From an uncultured Chloroflexota bacterium (GTDB lineage Bacteria; Chloroflexota; Anaerolineae; Anaerolineales; Anaerolineaceae), in contig CADBKS010000011.1 of assembly GCA_902795255.1 (NCBI GenBank), positions 1 through 39,692 of the forward strand: 39,692 bases of DNA, given 5' to 3'. Below, in pieces: positions 17,135-27,522 of the stretch. The notes beneath the pieces are model-generated. The model was given only the letters and a program-made list of their open reading frames with translations, had not been told where the DNA came from and did not search any database. How positions within the stretch are numbered: position 1 is the first letter of the stretch; the number at the start of each line of letters is the position of its first letter. The position numbers were made by a program, and so were the translations under genes.

Positions 17135-17140
17135 TATAAT
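17135..17140 (+). promoter_or_regulatory. Probable -10 box for the lipid-kinase-like gene
   Basis: Perfect TATAAT 26 bases before the start codon, with a weak -35 (TCGGAA, 17-base spacing). The gap after the glycosidase gene is short, so the gene may have both read-through and its own promoter. Confidence 0.4.
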
Positions 17141-17166
17141 TAGGTAAAAAGCTGAAGGACTGCTAT

Positions 17167-18093
17167 ATGGGAATTGAACGGAAAAAAGCACTGATCCTGC
17201 TGAATGGTACTGCCGGAATCGGCAAAGCCGGTCTGAATACATGGGCAATCGTTAAGAAATTTGCCGAAAACGGGTATCAGCCGGTCGTTTACCCGATCAT
17301 TCCCGGAACAGATCTGGTCGCTGAGTCGCTGCTCGCTGAATATGACGGAAGTGTTGATGTCGTTTTTTGCAGCGGCGGTGACGGAACGCTCAACCATGTC
17401 GTCCAGGGGCTGATGAGTATGCACAGTGTCCCGCTTCTTGCCTATCTCCCGTCGGGAAGTATGAACGATTTTTCACGGACGCTGCGGATCCCCGTGGAAT
17501 TTGACAGAGCACTGGATGCGGTTTTCACGGGGAAACCGTTCCGTTATGATGTCGGCTGTCTGAATGGCCGGTATTTCAATTATGTCGCCGCCTTCGGGGC
17601 TTTTTCAGCCATCAGCTATGCTACGGACCAGCAGCTGAAGAATATTCTTGGGCATCTGGCTTACATCGTGAACGCCGTTTCCGGCCTGGACGAGAACATT
17701 CATTACAGCCGCCGGCTGCGGATCGAAACGGATCGTTTTACGGTAGAGGATGACTTTATTTTCGGGGCATTCTGCAATTCGGCATATGTTGCCGGTTTCG
17801 CGGTTTTCCGGGAGTCGGATTTCAGTCTGGATGACGGGCTGATGGAAATGCTGTTTATCAAAGCCCCGGAAACAGCTGCCGATCTGCAGGGGATCCTGTC
17901 TGCGTTTCAGCGGGGGACGATGGACCATCCGCTGATGGTCTTTGCGCGCGTTTCCGGAGCCCGGATCACTTCTTCCGAGGAGGTCGCCTGGACAGTCGAC
18001 GGGGAATATGGCGGCAGCTATAGGGAAACGGATTTCAGCGTGGAGCAGAAGGCGGTCGCAATTATGCGGGGCGGCCCTGTCTCCGAATCCTGA
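17167..18093 (+). CDS. Diacylglycerol-kinase-family lipid kinase (YegS/BmrU-like)
   Basis: A 308-residue protein of the DAGK catalytic family, which phosphorylates lipid hydroxyls using ATP. The nucleotide-binding motif GGDGTLNHV is at residues 70-78. The second motif PSGSMNDFSR (95-104) replaces the usual Gly-Thr-x-Asn with Gly-Ser-Met-Asn but keeps Asn-Asp-Phe. The C-terminal beta domain ends with the typical DGEYGG segment. Shine-Dalgarno GAAGGA is eight bases before ATG. The lipid substrate is not predictable. It is followed by a strong terminator. Confidence 0.9.
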   Translation: MGIERKKALILLNGTAGIGKAGLNTWAIVKKFAENGYQPVVYPIIPGTDLVAESLLAEYDGSVDVVFCSGGDGTLNHVVQGLMSMHSVPLLAYLPSGSMNDFSRTLRIPVEFDRALDAVFTGKPFRYDVGCLNGRYFNYVAAFGAFSAISYATDQQLKNILGHLAYIVNAVSGLDENIHYSRRLRIETDRFTVEDDFIFGAFCNSAYVAGFAVFRESDFSLDDGLMEMLFIKAPETAADLQGILSAFQRGTMDHPLMVFARVSGARITSSEEVAWTVDGEYGGSYRETDFSVEQKAVAIMRGGPVSES

Positions 18094-18123
18094 TATCACT
18101 CATCGGAGAGCCGGTGAATAACA

Positions 18124-18165
18124 AGAGGGTGTCTCTGTTTTGAGGCACCCTCTTTGTTGTTTTTA
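18124..18165 (+). terminator. Rho-independent terminator
   Basis: Twelve-position stem AGAGGGTGTCTC (18124-18135) / GAGGCACCCTCT (18142-18153) with one G-U, followed by TTGTTGTTTTT. It ends the lipid-kinase transcript and separates it from the convergent nfnB gene. Confidence 0.9.
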
Positions 18166-18176
18166 TCTTACGGACG

Positions 18177-19586
18177 TTATTTGTTCATCAGATATTCGTC
18201 AATGGCTTTGGCGGCGACTTTGCCGGCCCCCATTGCTGAGATGACAGTGGCCGCGCCGGTGACTGCATCGCCGCCGGCATAGACGCCTTCGCGGGAGGTG
18301 AGCCCGTCTTCATTGACGATAATGCCGCCATGGGAGTTGACTTCCAGGCCTTTGGTCGTGGATTTGATGAGCGGGTTCGGGCTGGTGCCGATCGCGATGA
18401 CGACGACCGTCACGTCCAGCTCGAATTCACTGCCGGGGATGGCGACCGGGCGGCGGCGGCCGGAGGCATCCGGTTCGCCGAGTTCCATCTTTACGCAGCG
18501 GATCCCGGAGACAAAACCGTTCTTCGGGTCGCGCGGATCATCCGGATTGTTGTAGCCCAGGATCTCGACAGGATTGTGAAGCAGGCGGAAGTCGATGCCC
18601 TCTTCCTGCGCATGTTCGACCTCTTCTTTTCGGGCAGGCAGTTCGTCCATGGAACGGCGGTAGACGATGTAGACCTTTTCGGCTCCCAGACGCAGTGCGG
18701 TGCGGGCGGCATCCATGGCGACATTGCCACCGCCGACAACGGCGACCTTCCCGCCCTTCATGATCGGGGTCTTCGGGTCTTCCTTATAGGCTTTCATCAG
18801 GTTGGAGCGGGTCAGGAATTCATTGGCGGAATAAACGCCCTTCAGGGATTCCCCCGGGATGTTCATGAAGTTCGGCAAACCGGCACCGGAGCCGATGAAC
18901 ACGGCTTCATAACCCATTTCGAACAGTTCATCGATGGTCAGGGTCTTGCCGATAATGACGTTGGTTTCGATATCAACGCCCAGATCCTTGAGTGTCTCAA
19001 CTTCCCGGGCAACGATGGACTTCGGCAGACGGAATTCAGGAATGCCGTAGACCAGTACACCGCCGGCGGTGTGCAGCGCTTCGAAGACGCTGACATTGTA
19101 GCCCTTCTTGGCCAGATCACCGGCACAGGTCAGGCCGGACGGACCGGAACCGACGATGGCGACTTTGTGTCCGTTGGATTCGGGGGCTTTGGCCTTTTCG
19201 GTGGCGTGGGTATTATGCCAGTCCGCGACAAAGCGTTCCAGACGGCCGATGCCGACCGCTTCGAATTTCTTTGCCAGGGTGCAGTATTTTTCGCACTGGC
19301 TTTCCTGCGGGCAGACCCGTCCGCAGACGGCCGGCAGGGAGGAAGTCCGGTTGATGATCTGATAAGCGGCTTCAAAGTCGCCTTCTTTGACCTTCGCGAT
19401 GAATTCCGGGATCTGGATATTTACCGGGCAGCCGGAAACGCAGGGCCGGTTTTTGCAGTTCAGACAGCGGTTCGCTTCCGCAACCGCTGTTTCCTGATCG
19501 TAACCAAGGGCAACTTCACTGAAATTATGCGCGCGCACCTCGGGAGCCTGGGTCGGCATTTCATGTTTTTTAGGATCAATAGCCAT
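18177..19586 (-). CDS. nfnB: NfnB / glutamate-synthase-small-subunit-like flavoprotein
   Basis: A 469-residue FAD iron-sulfur protein related to the glutamate synthase small subunit. The N-terminus has two cysteine clusters for [4Fe-4S] centres: CLNCKNRPCVSGC (Cys 41, 44, 49, 53) and CGRVCPQESQCEKYC (88, 92, 98, 102). An FAD-binding VAIVGSGPSG follows near residues 142-151, and an NAD(P)-binding AVVGGGNVAMDAART further on. Twelve bases separate it from the upstream NfnA-like gene. That pairing identifies the couple as NfnAB, the electron-bifurcating NADH-dependent ferredoxin:NADP+ oxidoreductase, rather than a glutamate synthase, whose large subunit is absent here. Confidence 0.88.
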   Translation of the reverse strand: MAIDPKKHEMPTQAPEVRAHNFSEVALGYDQETAVAEANRCLNCKNRPCVSGCPVNIQIPEFIAKVKEGDFEAAYQIINRTSSLPAVCGRVCPQESQCEKYCTLAKKFEAVGIGRLERFVADWHNTHATEKAKAPESNGHKVAIVGSGPSGLTCAGDLAKKGYNVSVFEALHTAGGVLVYGIPEFRLPKSIVAREVETLKDLGVDIETNVIIGKTLTIDELFEMGYEAVFIGSGAGLPNFMNIPGESLKGVYSANEFLTRSNLMKAYKEDPKTPIMKGGKVAVVGGGNVAMDAARTALRLGAEKVYIVYRRSMDELPARKEEVEHAQEEGIDFRLLHNPVEILGYNNPDDPRDPKNGFVSGIRCVKMELGEPDASGRRRPVAIPGSEFELDVTVVVIAIGTSPNPLIKSTTKGLEVNSHGGIIVNEDGLTSREGVYAGGDAVTGAATVISAMGAGKVAAKAIDEYLMNK

Positions 19587-19597
19587 TTTCTGTCTCC

Positions 19598-20446
19598 TTA
19601 CGCGTTCTTGAGAAGGTTGCAGACTTCTTCATGCGCATGGCGTTCATAATCGAAATACATTCTTCCGCGGGACATTGCTTCGTCGAAGTCGATTTCGTAA
19701 CCGTTGAAGTCCGGCCCGTCAACACAGGCGAACTTCGTGACGCGTTTGCCGTCCCGGTTCAGTGTCAGGCGGCAGCCGCCGCACATGCCGGTCCCGTCGA
19801 TCATGATCGGGTTCATGGATACCGTTACCGGAACACCGAAGGGTTTTGCCGCGGCGACAACAAATTTCATCATGATCAGCGGTCCGATGGTGATGATCTC
19901 ATCGAATGTTTCCCCGGCTTCAAGCATTTCCTTGAGCGGTACGGTCACATTGCCATGGCGTGCGTAGGAGCCGTCATCGGTCATCACGATCAGTTTATCG
20001 GAGCATGCTCTGAATTCATCTTCGAGGATCAGCAGGTCTTTGGAACGGAAGCCGATGATGCTGGTCACTTCAGCCCCGAGCCGGTGAAACTCCTGCGCTA
20101 CCGGCATCGCGATCGCGCATCCGACACCGCCGCCGACGATACAGACCTTCCGGATCCCTTCGGTCTCTGTCGCTTTGCCCAGCGGACCGGCGAAGTCCTG
20201 AATGTATTCCCCCTGCTGTTTGTGGTTCAGCAGTTCGGTCGTTGCACCGACGATCTGGAAGATGATCTTAACCGTTCCTTCTTCGGAATCGGTGCCCGCG
20301 ACTGTGAGCGGGATCCGTTCACCCTCTTCGTCGACACGGAGGATGATGAACTGTCCCGGCTTTGCCTTTTTTGCTACCAGCGGAGCTTCGATCTCCATCT
20401 GGGTCACGGTGGGATTCAATGATTTTTTACGAATGATTTTGTACAT
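19598..20446 (-). CDS. nfnA: NfnA / dihydroorotate-dehydrogenase-electron-transfer-like subunit
   Basis: A 282-residue ferredoxin-NADP reductase-type protein. The FAD-binding domain includes RIPLTVAG (residues 44-51), the NAD-binding Gly-rich loop is CIVGGGVGCAIA (102-113), and the [2Fe-2S] motif is MCGGC…FAC (Cys 222, 225, 241). The surrounding GTGMCGGCRLTLNRDGK and VDGPDFNGYEIDFDEA are characteristic of NfnA and sulfide-dehydrogenase-like subunits. Together with NfnB it would balance NADH, NADPH and reduced ferredoxin in an anaerobe. The Shine-Dalgarno is GAAGAAAAGG. Confidence 0.88.
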   Translation of the reverse strand: MYKIIRKKSLNPTVTQMEIEAPLVAKKAKPGQFIILRVDEEGERIPLTVAGTDSEEGTVKIIFQIVGATTELLNHKQQGEYIQDFAGPLGKATETEGIRKVCIVGGGVGCAIAMPVAQEFHRLGAEVTSIIGFRSKDLLILEDEFRACSDKLIVMTDDGSYARHGNVTVPLKEMLEAGETFDEIITIGPLIMMKFVVAAAKPFGVPVTVSMNPIMIDGTGMCGGCRLTLNRDGKRVTKFACVDGPDFNGYEIDFDEAMSRGRMYFDYERHAHEEVCNLLKNA

Positions 20447-20516
20447 ATGACCTTTTCTTCCATGAGTTTTATGGATCGGATAACAGAATGTATTCTCATG
20501 ATTTCACAATCTCTTA

Positions 20517-20563
20517 TACAAAAACCCCGGAGAGGCTCAGCGCCTTGCGGGAAAGGTTTTGTA
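20517..20563. terminator. Large stem-loop, probable (bidirectional) terminator
   Basis: Outer arms TACAAAAACC and GGTTTTGTA pair with one bulged A, and CCCG/CGGG and GGC/GCC pairs lie inside. On the minus strand the structure ends in GGGGTTTTTGT. This would terminate the transcript of the small membrane-protein gene before nfnA. The rest of the 298-base interval between these genes (20447-20744) shows no ORF with a Shine-Dalgarno. Confidence 0.5.
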
Positions 20564-20744
20564 TTGATTCTTTGCGCGGATCGGCCGGAAAACAGACGGA
20601 CTGAACAGGGAAACAGTCTTTATTGGGTCACACTGTCCGGTACACTGTTGCTGCCGGTCATCCGCTGCTTCCGCTCATCCTTTCCTATATATTTTACCAG
20701 ATGACGCCCCCTGTTTTTTATGTATGTGAGGCTGAACCATCCGG

Positions 20745-21248
20745 TCAGTTTTGGATTTCCGGATCGGCAGCGGGATGGAAGCCCGATTCTGTCAGCGTCG
20801 GGATGATGGCTGAATAAAGCTCCCGCGTGATCTGGTCGGATTCGTAGCTGATCGCGGTTTTTTCCGTATCGCTTTCCAGCAGGATCACGGAACTGCACCC
20901 CTGCGCTGCATAAAGCCGGTAGGTGCCGATTTCTTCGTTTTCCCAGGTTCCGTACTTATAGGAGTCGTCCTCTGCCCCGGAAGTACACGTGCCGAAATCC
21001 CATCCTTCGCGGTAGGAGATCTGCTTCAGATCACTATAGTTGAGTGTGTAAACGGCATTGGAAGGATCGGTGATCGTCAGTGCCGTTTCTTTCCACTGAA
21101 TCTGCATGTTTTTCCTGCCTCTGCTGCTCTGCCAGATCGTCATTCCGATCACCAGCAGCAGGAGGATCACAAAACTGATATAGGTGGATTTTTTGCTCCG
21201 CTGCAGTTCCGTGTCGACCGTATCCGAAAAACCGTATTGTCTGTCCAT
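20745..21248 (-). CDS. Single-pass membrane protein of unknown function
   Basis: A 167-residue protein with a short cytoplasmic N-terminus (MDRQYGFSDTVDTELQRSKK), one membrane helix (residues about 24-42, FVILLLLVIGMTIW), and a C-terminal domain of about 120 residues rich in beta-forming residues (ALTITDPSNAVYTLNYSDLK). ATG 21248 is chosen because AAAGAGGAAAA lies just upstream; the in-frame TTG at 21263 is part of that region. The C-terminal part looks like the PH-like domains seen in small Bacillota membrane proteins, but I cannot assign it firmly. Confidence 0.7.
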   Translation of the reverse strand: MDRQYGFSDTVDTELQRSKKSTYISFVILLLLVIGMTIWQSSRGRKNMQIQWKETALTITDPSNAVYTLNYSDLKQISYREGWDFGTCTSGAEDDSYKYGTWENEEIGTYRLYAAQGCSSVILLESDTEKTAISYESDQITRELYSAIIPTLTESGFHPAADPEIQN

Positions 21249-21314
21249 TTTTCCTCTTTCCAAAGATATTTCGTTTTCTTTCAGCAGTGCATCCTGCTCT
21301 GGATGTCTGTGCGC

Positions 21315-22085
21315 TCAGATGTTCAGCAGCTCTTCCGAATTATGAAGGATGGTCTCCCTCAGGTCCGTTCCGCGGATGGCGGAGAGTTCGCTGAGTGTCT
21401 GTTCGAGGGCCTCGATGATTTTTCCAGCGGAAAAAGGGATCCCTTCACCGGGCGGAAGATCCGTTTCCAGCAGCAGGCGGCCGGCCGGGATCTGCCGCGC
21501 GTATTCCCGCCCGCGGCGGGTGCTCAGCATCATCCCGTTTACGGAGAACATACATCCGGCGCGGACGGCCCGTGTCAGCTCTTCGTTGGAGCCGGTGAAC
21601 CAGTGGAAGATGCAGCGGCAGCGTTCCAGACACCCCGTCCAGCTGAGAATATCCAGGACTGCACCTGCGGCTTTGACCGCATGCAGGGAGAGGATCTTCG
21701 GGGCGGCCGGGCTGCTGCTTTCAGCACAGGCCGCGCAGATCATTTCCAGCGCGGCGGCCTGCCGTTCCCGGGATCCTTCCGGAACATGCTTCGGTGAGAA
21801 GTCGAGCCCGATCTCACCGACATAGCGCGAATCCCGGATCAGCTCCGCTGTTCGGACGGCATCTTCGGGACCGCACCGTCCGTCCGCTGTCCACCAGGGA
21901 TGCAGCCCGGGACAGAGCCGGACATTCGGACTGCCCGGAAAGGTCTGCCCGGCCTGTTCATAGCCCCGAGGCGTGACCGTGACGGCAAGCATGCCGAGCC
22001 CGGCCGCTTCCGCGTCGCGGATCACTTCCGGCACATTGCTGATGAAATCCAGGTGGACATGCATGTCCCAGAGCGCGGGCTTCAT
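21315..22085 (-). CDS. TatD-family metal-dependent hydrolase
   Basis: A 256-residue TIM-barrel protein. It has the metal-binding DMHVHLDF (His9 and His11) at the N-terminus, the EIGLDFS segment with the bridging Glu, the FHWFTGS histidine motif, and LLETDLPPGE with the C-terminal Asp. TatD proteins are DNases or related hydrolases involved in DNA turnover and quality control. The start overlaps the stop of tcdA by four bases (ATGA), so the two genes are translationally coupled. Confidence 0.88.
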   Translation of the reverse strand: MKPALWDMHVHLDFISNVPEVIRDAEAAGLGMLAVTVTPRGYEQAGQTFPGSPNVRLCPGLHPWWTADGRCGPEDAVRTAELIRDSRYVGEIGLDFSPKHVPEGSRERQAAALEMICAACAESSSPAAPKILSLHAVKAAGAVLDILSWTGCLERCRCIFHWFTGSNEELTRAVRAGCMFSVNGMMLSTRRGREYARQIPAGRLLLETDLPPGEGIPFSAGKIIEALEQTLSELSAIRGTDLRETILHNSEELLNI

Positions 22086-22819
22086 TCCAGCCCCGCAAGT
22101 TTCCGGATCACATATCCCGCCAGCATCTGCCCCATAATGGGCGGAAAGTAGCTCATTGTCCCGAGAATGGAAGCCCCTTCGCGGACAAACCCGTGCTCGT
22201 CGAGCGCGTTCCGTTTCCCTTCCGCCTCCCGGGGCAGTTCATCGGAATAGAGCACGGTCATTCCGCTGATCCCGCGTTTGCGTCCGGCTTTCCGGATGGC
22301 GCGGGCGAGCGGATCCATCCGGGTGTCTTCGATTTTGGCGAACCGCAGACGGGTCGGATCCAGTTTGTTGGCGCCGCCCATCGCGGAGACCTCGGGGATA
22401 TTCTGTTCCTGACACCATGCCGCGATGGCCAGTTTCTGGGTGATCGTATCAATGGCGTCGACGACAAAATCCGGCCTGGGCAATGTGTCGAGCTGTTCGG
22501 GGACGCGGTCTTTTTCGATGAAAGCCTGCAGCGTGCTGATTTTGCACTCCGGGTTGATGTCCGCGGCCATTTGGCGCATCACATCCGTCTTCGGTCTCCC
22601 GAGTGTGCTCCGGAATGCCAGCGCCTGCCGGTTGAGGTTGCTCGGTGTGACCACATCGCGGTCTACCAGGTCCAGCGCGCCGATCCCTCCCCGGACCAGC
22701 GCTTCCGCGCAGGAAGAGCCGACACCGCCCAGGCCGATCACCATCACACAGGCGTTTTGCAGGCGGGTAAGTGCTTTTTCTCCGAGGATCAGCCTCAGTC
22801 TGTCAGTTGCGGTTTCCAT
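22082..22819 (-). CDS. tcdA: tRNA threonylcarbamoyladenosine dehydratase
   Basis: A 245-residue E1/ThiF-like enzyme. The ATP-binding loop GLGGVGSS is at about residues 29-36, the family-typical VDRDVVTPSNLNRQ at 52-65, and VVDAIDTITQKLAI further on. The C-terminal GKRNALDEHGFVREGASILGT region fits TcdA (CsdL), which cyclises t6A37 in tRNA to ct6A using ATP. It is coupled to the following TatD gene. The Shine-Dalgarno GGGGGA is upstream of ATG 22819. Confidence 0.9.
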   Translation of the reverse strand: METATDRLRLILGEKALTRLQNACVMVIGLGGVGSSCAEALVRGGIGALDLVDRDVVTPSNLNRQALAFRSTLGRPKTDVMRQMAADINPECKISTLQAFIEKDRVPEQLDTLPRPDFVVDAIDTITQKLAIAAWCQEQNIPEVSAMGGANKLDPTRLRFAKIEDTRMDPLARAIRKAGRKRGISGMTVLYSDELPREAEGKRNALDEHGFVREGASILGTMSYFPPIMGQMLAGYVIRKLAGLE

Positions 22820-22845
22820 GTGTTCCCCCGTTTGCGGATCTTACC

Positions 22846-22860
22846 GGATTATTATAATCC
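22846..22860 (-). promoter_or_regulatory. Possible -10 box within a small palindrome upstream of tcdA
   Basis: The minus strand reads GGATTATAATAATCC, an inverted repeat (GGATTA/TAATCC) containing TATAAT about 30 bases before the start of tcdA. No matching -35 was found. Confidence 0.35.
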
Positions 22861-22870
22861 CGATCGGAAT

Positions 22871-23662
22871 TCAGCAGATCACGGTGGCGATGTATTCCGT
22901 ATCCTCCGGAACACTCAGCCCGGGATCCTGAAGCTGCAGCGTCCCGCCGGCAAGTTCCGTAAAATGGCAGAGCGCGATGCCCATATCGACTTTCTGCATG
23001 TCCCCGACAGCCTCACTGATGTACCCGCGGTCATGTTTTTCGTAGAAATGGTATGCGTTCCCGATCCGGACGATCCGCCAAGGCTGGTGGTTGACAGCCG
23101 ACGGGGCATACCGGACCGCTTCCAGCGCATCCCGGATCAGCGGATCTGCTGCGGTCAGGGGCGTTCCGAAGCTGCCCTCAAAGAAAAGCTGCCCCGGTTC
23201 TTTACGGGCATCCGCTTTTACACCCTTCCGCATGGCGAACTCTTTGATCGACATCCGTTTGGCGGGATATCCGAGCGGACTGACACAGCACATCCGTTCT
23301 CCCGGTTTGATCCCGGCGGCTTTTTCAAATGTGCCGCGGTTCATCGTTCCGCCGATCCAGGTCGTTCCGATCCCGAGTGACCAGGCGTAAAGGACCAGCT
23401 TTTCAAAGGAATACCCGAAGGCTTCTTCGCCGTGCGGAACTTTGGGAACGGCAGCCATGACGTACATGGGCTCGCCGCTGATAACGGGGCTGGAAAGCCC
23501 GTTCTCTTTCGCGCTGAGAAAAACGAAGCGGACCGGAAGGTCGAACGGGTTCCGGATCGTTTCGGGAAAAGCGCTGAGTTTTTCACGGTCTTCATCGGTC
23601 AGTGCGCGGCCGTCAAAGGTTCGGACGCTTCTTCTGGTTTTGATCAGTTCCAGTGTGTTCAT
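22871..23662 (-). CDS. Nitroreductase-family flavoprotein (TM1586-type)
   Basis: A 263-residue FMN protein with two nitroreductase half-domains in one chain. The N-terminal half opens with the family motif LELIKTRRSVRTFDGRAL. The second half contains the substrate-side motif APSAVNHQPWRIVR and the dinucleotide-type helix GDMQKVDMGIALCHF. This fused arrangement matches the putative TM1586-type nitroreductases. It probably reduces small electrophiles with NAD(P)H. ATG 23662 is used because AAAAGAGG is upstream; GTG 23683 would extend it without a Shine-Dalgarno. Confidence 0.82.
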   Translation of the reverse strand: MNTLELIKTRRSVRTFDGRALTDEDREKLSAFPETIRNPFDLPVRFVFLSAKENGLSSPVISGEPMYVMAAVPKVPHGEEAFGYSFEKLVLYAWSLGIGTTWIGGTMNRGTFEKAAGIKPGERMCCVSPLGYPAKRMSIKEFAMRKGVKADARKEPGQLFFEGSFGTPLTAADPLIRDALEAVRYAPSAVNHQPWRIVRIGNAYHFYEKHDRGYISEAVGDMQKVDMGIALCHFTELAGGTLQLQDPGLSVPEDTEYIATVIC

Positions 23663-23760
23663 GTTTGCCTCTTTTGTACTCACCTGTATGTGAGCTCATT
23701 TTCGATAAGCGTGTTCCCGTCTGTTCGGCCGGGCGGGTACATCCTGCCGGAAAAGCAGCG

Positions 23761-24441
23761 CTATTCGGTCTGTTCAAACTGGCTGTTGTACAGCTCGGCG
23801 TAGAAACCGCCCTTCGCGAGCAGGTCCTTATGGCTCCCCTGTTCGGCGATATCGCCGTCCCGCAGGACCAGGATCAGGTCTGCATTGCGGATGGTGGACA
23901 GCCGGTGTGCAATCACGAAACTGGTGCGGTGTTCGGTCAGCTGATCCATGGCTTTCTGCGTGATGAGTTCGGTGCGGGTATCGACAGAAGACGTGGCTTC
24001 ATCGAGGATCAGGATCGGATGGTTCTGGATCATTGCCCGGGCGATCGTCATCAGCTGTTTCTGTCCGGCGGAGATCGCGGTGTTGTCGCTGAGCACGGTG
24101 TCGTAACCCTTCGGCAGGGCTTTGATGAATGAATGGATGCCGCAGGCTTTGCAGGCCCGCTTCATCTGTTCATCCGTGACTCCGGGTGTATTGAAGATCA
24201 GATTTTCCCTGACCGTCCCTTCAAAAAGCCAGGTGTCCTGCAGGACCATGCCGAAATGTTCATGGACTTCACTGCGCTTCATCTCCCGGATGCTGACGCC
24301 GTCCAGCAGGATATCGCCGCCGGTGGTTTCATAAAAGCGCATGAGCAGGTTCACGATCGTGGTCTTGCCCGCGCCGGTCGGCCCGACGATGGCTACCTTT
24401 TGTCCGGGACTCTTCTGGGCTCCGGCGCTCAGGCTCGGCAG
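23761..24441 (-). pseudogene. 5'-truncated ABC exporter (nucleotide-binding domain remnant)
   Basis: The reading frame encodes nearly a whole ABC nucleotide-binding domain: Walker [11 protein letters not shown]-loop [12 protein letters not shown], signature ISAGQKQ (Ala in place of the usual Gly), Walker [13 protein letters not shown], and H-loop AHRLSTIR. Upstream it meets an in-frame TAG at 24442-24444 just before Walker A, and there is no ATG in a useful position. The whole transmembrane domain of about 330 residues expected for this exporter class is missing. A short stretch in another frame (24476-24445, MVNFIFGDQQ) looks like the first strand of the same domain, so a frameshift plus a deletion is likely. 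It is probably non-functional. Confidence 0.75.
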
Positions 24442-24620
24442 CTACTTTGCTGATCACCGAAAATAAAGTTCACCATCCGGGAAATTCACTTTGTGAGATA
24501 TTATAGCGTGATAAAGCGTTTTTCAACAGGTGCCTCCGGCAATCAGTACAGGAAAAAGCTCCGCGGTGGCTGCCGGATGCGCCATAAACCGGCCTTACAC
24601 TTTCAATAGAAAAGATGATC

Positions 24621-24629
24621 TGTTATAAT
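24621..24629 (+). promoter_or_regulatory. Extended -10 promoter of dinB
   Basis: TGTTATAAT combines a perfect -10 with the TG extension. The -35 candidate TTTCAA (24601-24606) is 17 bases upstream and weak. Predicted transcription begins about 22 bases before the start codon. No LexA-type operator was recognised. Confidence 0.6.
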
Positions 24630-24657
24630 CTGTATAGAACAAAATACAGGATCAGCG

Positions 24658-25887
24658 ATGGGAACGGAGAACATGGACCAGATCATCATTCACGTGGATA
24701 TGGACGCCTTCTACGCGTCGGTCGAGATCCGTGATGATCCGTCTCTTGCCGGAAAACCGCTGATCATCGGCTCCCTTCCCCATGAACGAGGCGTCGTTGC
24801 CACGGCCAGTTATGAGGCGCGGAAATACGGCATCCGCTCCGAGATGAATATCAAGGATGCCTACCGCCTTTGCCCGAACGGGATCTACCGCCACCCTGAT
24901 TTTGACAAATATAAAAAAGTGTCCGCTCAGCTTCATGAGATCTGGAACAGCTATTCCTCCGCCACGGAATCCATCGCACTGGATGAGGCTTATCTGGATG
25001 TGAAGGAGCAGGCCGCGGATCTGGAAGGGGCCCGGCGGATCGGCCATGAGATCAAACGGCGGACCCTGGAGGAGATCGGCCTGACCTGTTCTGTCGGTGT
25101 CGCCTACTCCAAAACGGCCGCCAAGACGGCTAGTGAGGAGAAAAAGCCGGACGGCTATTTTGAGATCCCCACCGCGGAAGATTTTGTCAGCCTCATCATT
25201 GACCGGGAGGTCAGTGTGCTGTATACGGTCGGCGCGAAGACCGCGGAAAAGCTGAACGCTGCCGGGATCCGGACCGTACGGGATATTCAGCAGCGGCAGG
25301 ATGCCGTGGCCCGTCTGCTGGGCAAGCAGGGCCGCTGGATCACACAGATCGCTTTCGGCATCGACGACCGAAAGGTGATGCCCTACCGGCCCGAAGACGC
25401 GAAATCGATTGGCCGCGAAGTCACGTTCCAGGCCGATGTCAGTGATTTCGGCCTGCTCAGAGATGTCCTGGTCCTGCTTTCGCTCTCCGTGGAGAACCGC
25501 GCCGCACGGGTGGGTCTGCGCGGAAAAGGGGTCACGCTCAAGATCACCTACGCCAATATGAAGGGGATCACCCGTTCGCGGATCGTTGACCGCTGCAGCT
25601 CCGCCGTTGTGATCTGGCGGGAAGCGGTGAAGATGCTGGATCAGATCGAGAAGCGCCCGGTCCGGCTGATCGGCGTCAGCCTCAATAACCTGTCCGGGGA
25701 GGAATGGCACCAGCTTTCGCTTTATGACCTGACCGGGAATACGGATCGGGAGCAGGCAGACGAACGGAAAAAACTGCTCGCCGGGCTGCAGGACCGCTAC
25801 GGGCTGGATTTTGCCGGCCACCTGCAGGAGATCTACCGCGGGGAAACGCTCCACCGGACCATCGAATATATGCGGAAACACCGCTGA
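24658..25887 (+). CDS. dinB: DNA polymerase IV (Y family)
   Basis: A 409-residue translesion polymerase. Catalytic motifs are HVDMDAFYASVE at residues 12-23 (first Asp at 14) and SIALDEAYLDV at 105-115 (Asp109, Glu110). The helix-hairpin-helix and little-finger regions follow, and a beta-clamp-binding motif QLSLYD lies at 352-357. ATG 24658 with AGGA six bases upstream is preferred over Met6. It stands alone with its own promoter and converges on the arabinofuranosidase gene. Confidence 0.95.
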   Translation: MGTENMDQIIIHVDMDAFYASVEIRDDPSLAGKPLIIGSLPHERGVVATASYEARKYGIRSEMNIKDAYRLCPNGIYRHPDFDKYKKVSAQLHEIWNSYSSATESIALDEAYLDVKEQAADLEGARRIGHEIKRRTLEEIGLTCSVGVAYSKTAAKTASEEKKPDGYFEIPTAEDFVSLIIDREVSVLYTVGAKTAEKLNAAGIRTVRDIQQRQDAVARLLGKQGRWITQIAFGIDDRKVMPYRPEDAKSIGREVTFQADVSDFGLLRDVLVLLSLSVENRAARVGLRGKGVTLKITYANMKGITRSRIVDRCSSAVVIWREAVKMLDQIEKRPVRLIGVSLNNLSGEEWHQLSLYDLTGNTDREQADERKKLLAGLQDRYGLDFAGHLQEIYRGETLHRTIEYMRKHR

Positions 25888-25910
25888 GTTTTACAACTCC
25901 TTTTCGTATC

Positions 25911-27446
<1,536 letters not shown>

Positions 27447-27463
27447 TCACCCTTTCACGGAAA

Positions 27464-27492
27464 CAGATCCGGGCCCGGAGGCTCCGGATCTG
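27464..27492. repeat. Intercistronic hairpin between adh and abfA
   Basis: Nine-base perfect arms CAGATCCGG (27464-27472) and CCGGATCTG (27484-27492) with an 11-base loop. No T-run of note follows on the minus strand. It could partly limit read-through or protect RNA ends. Confidence 0.45.
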
Positions 27493-27522
27493 CATAGCTG
27501 ACGGATGGCTGCAGCCGGCCCG

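Noticed and set aside
18330..19649. Long plus-strand open frame (439 codons) opposite nfnB
   Set aside because: It is antisense to a gene with clear iron-sulfur and FAD motifs; the long frame reflects codon bias of that gene.
24652..25881. 409-codon minus-strand open frame opposite dinB
   Set aside because: dinB on the plus strand has all Y-polymerase motifs; the antisense translation has none.
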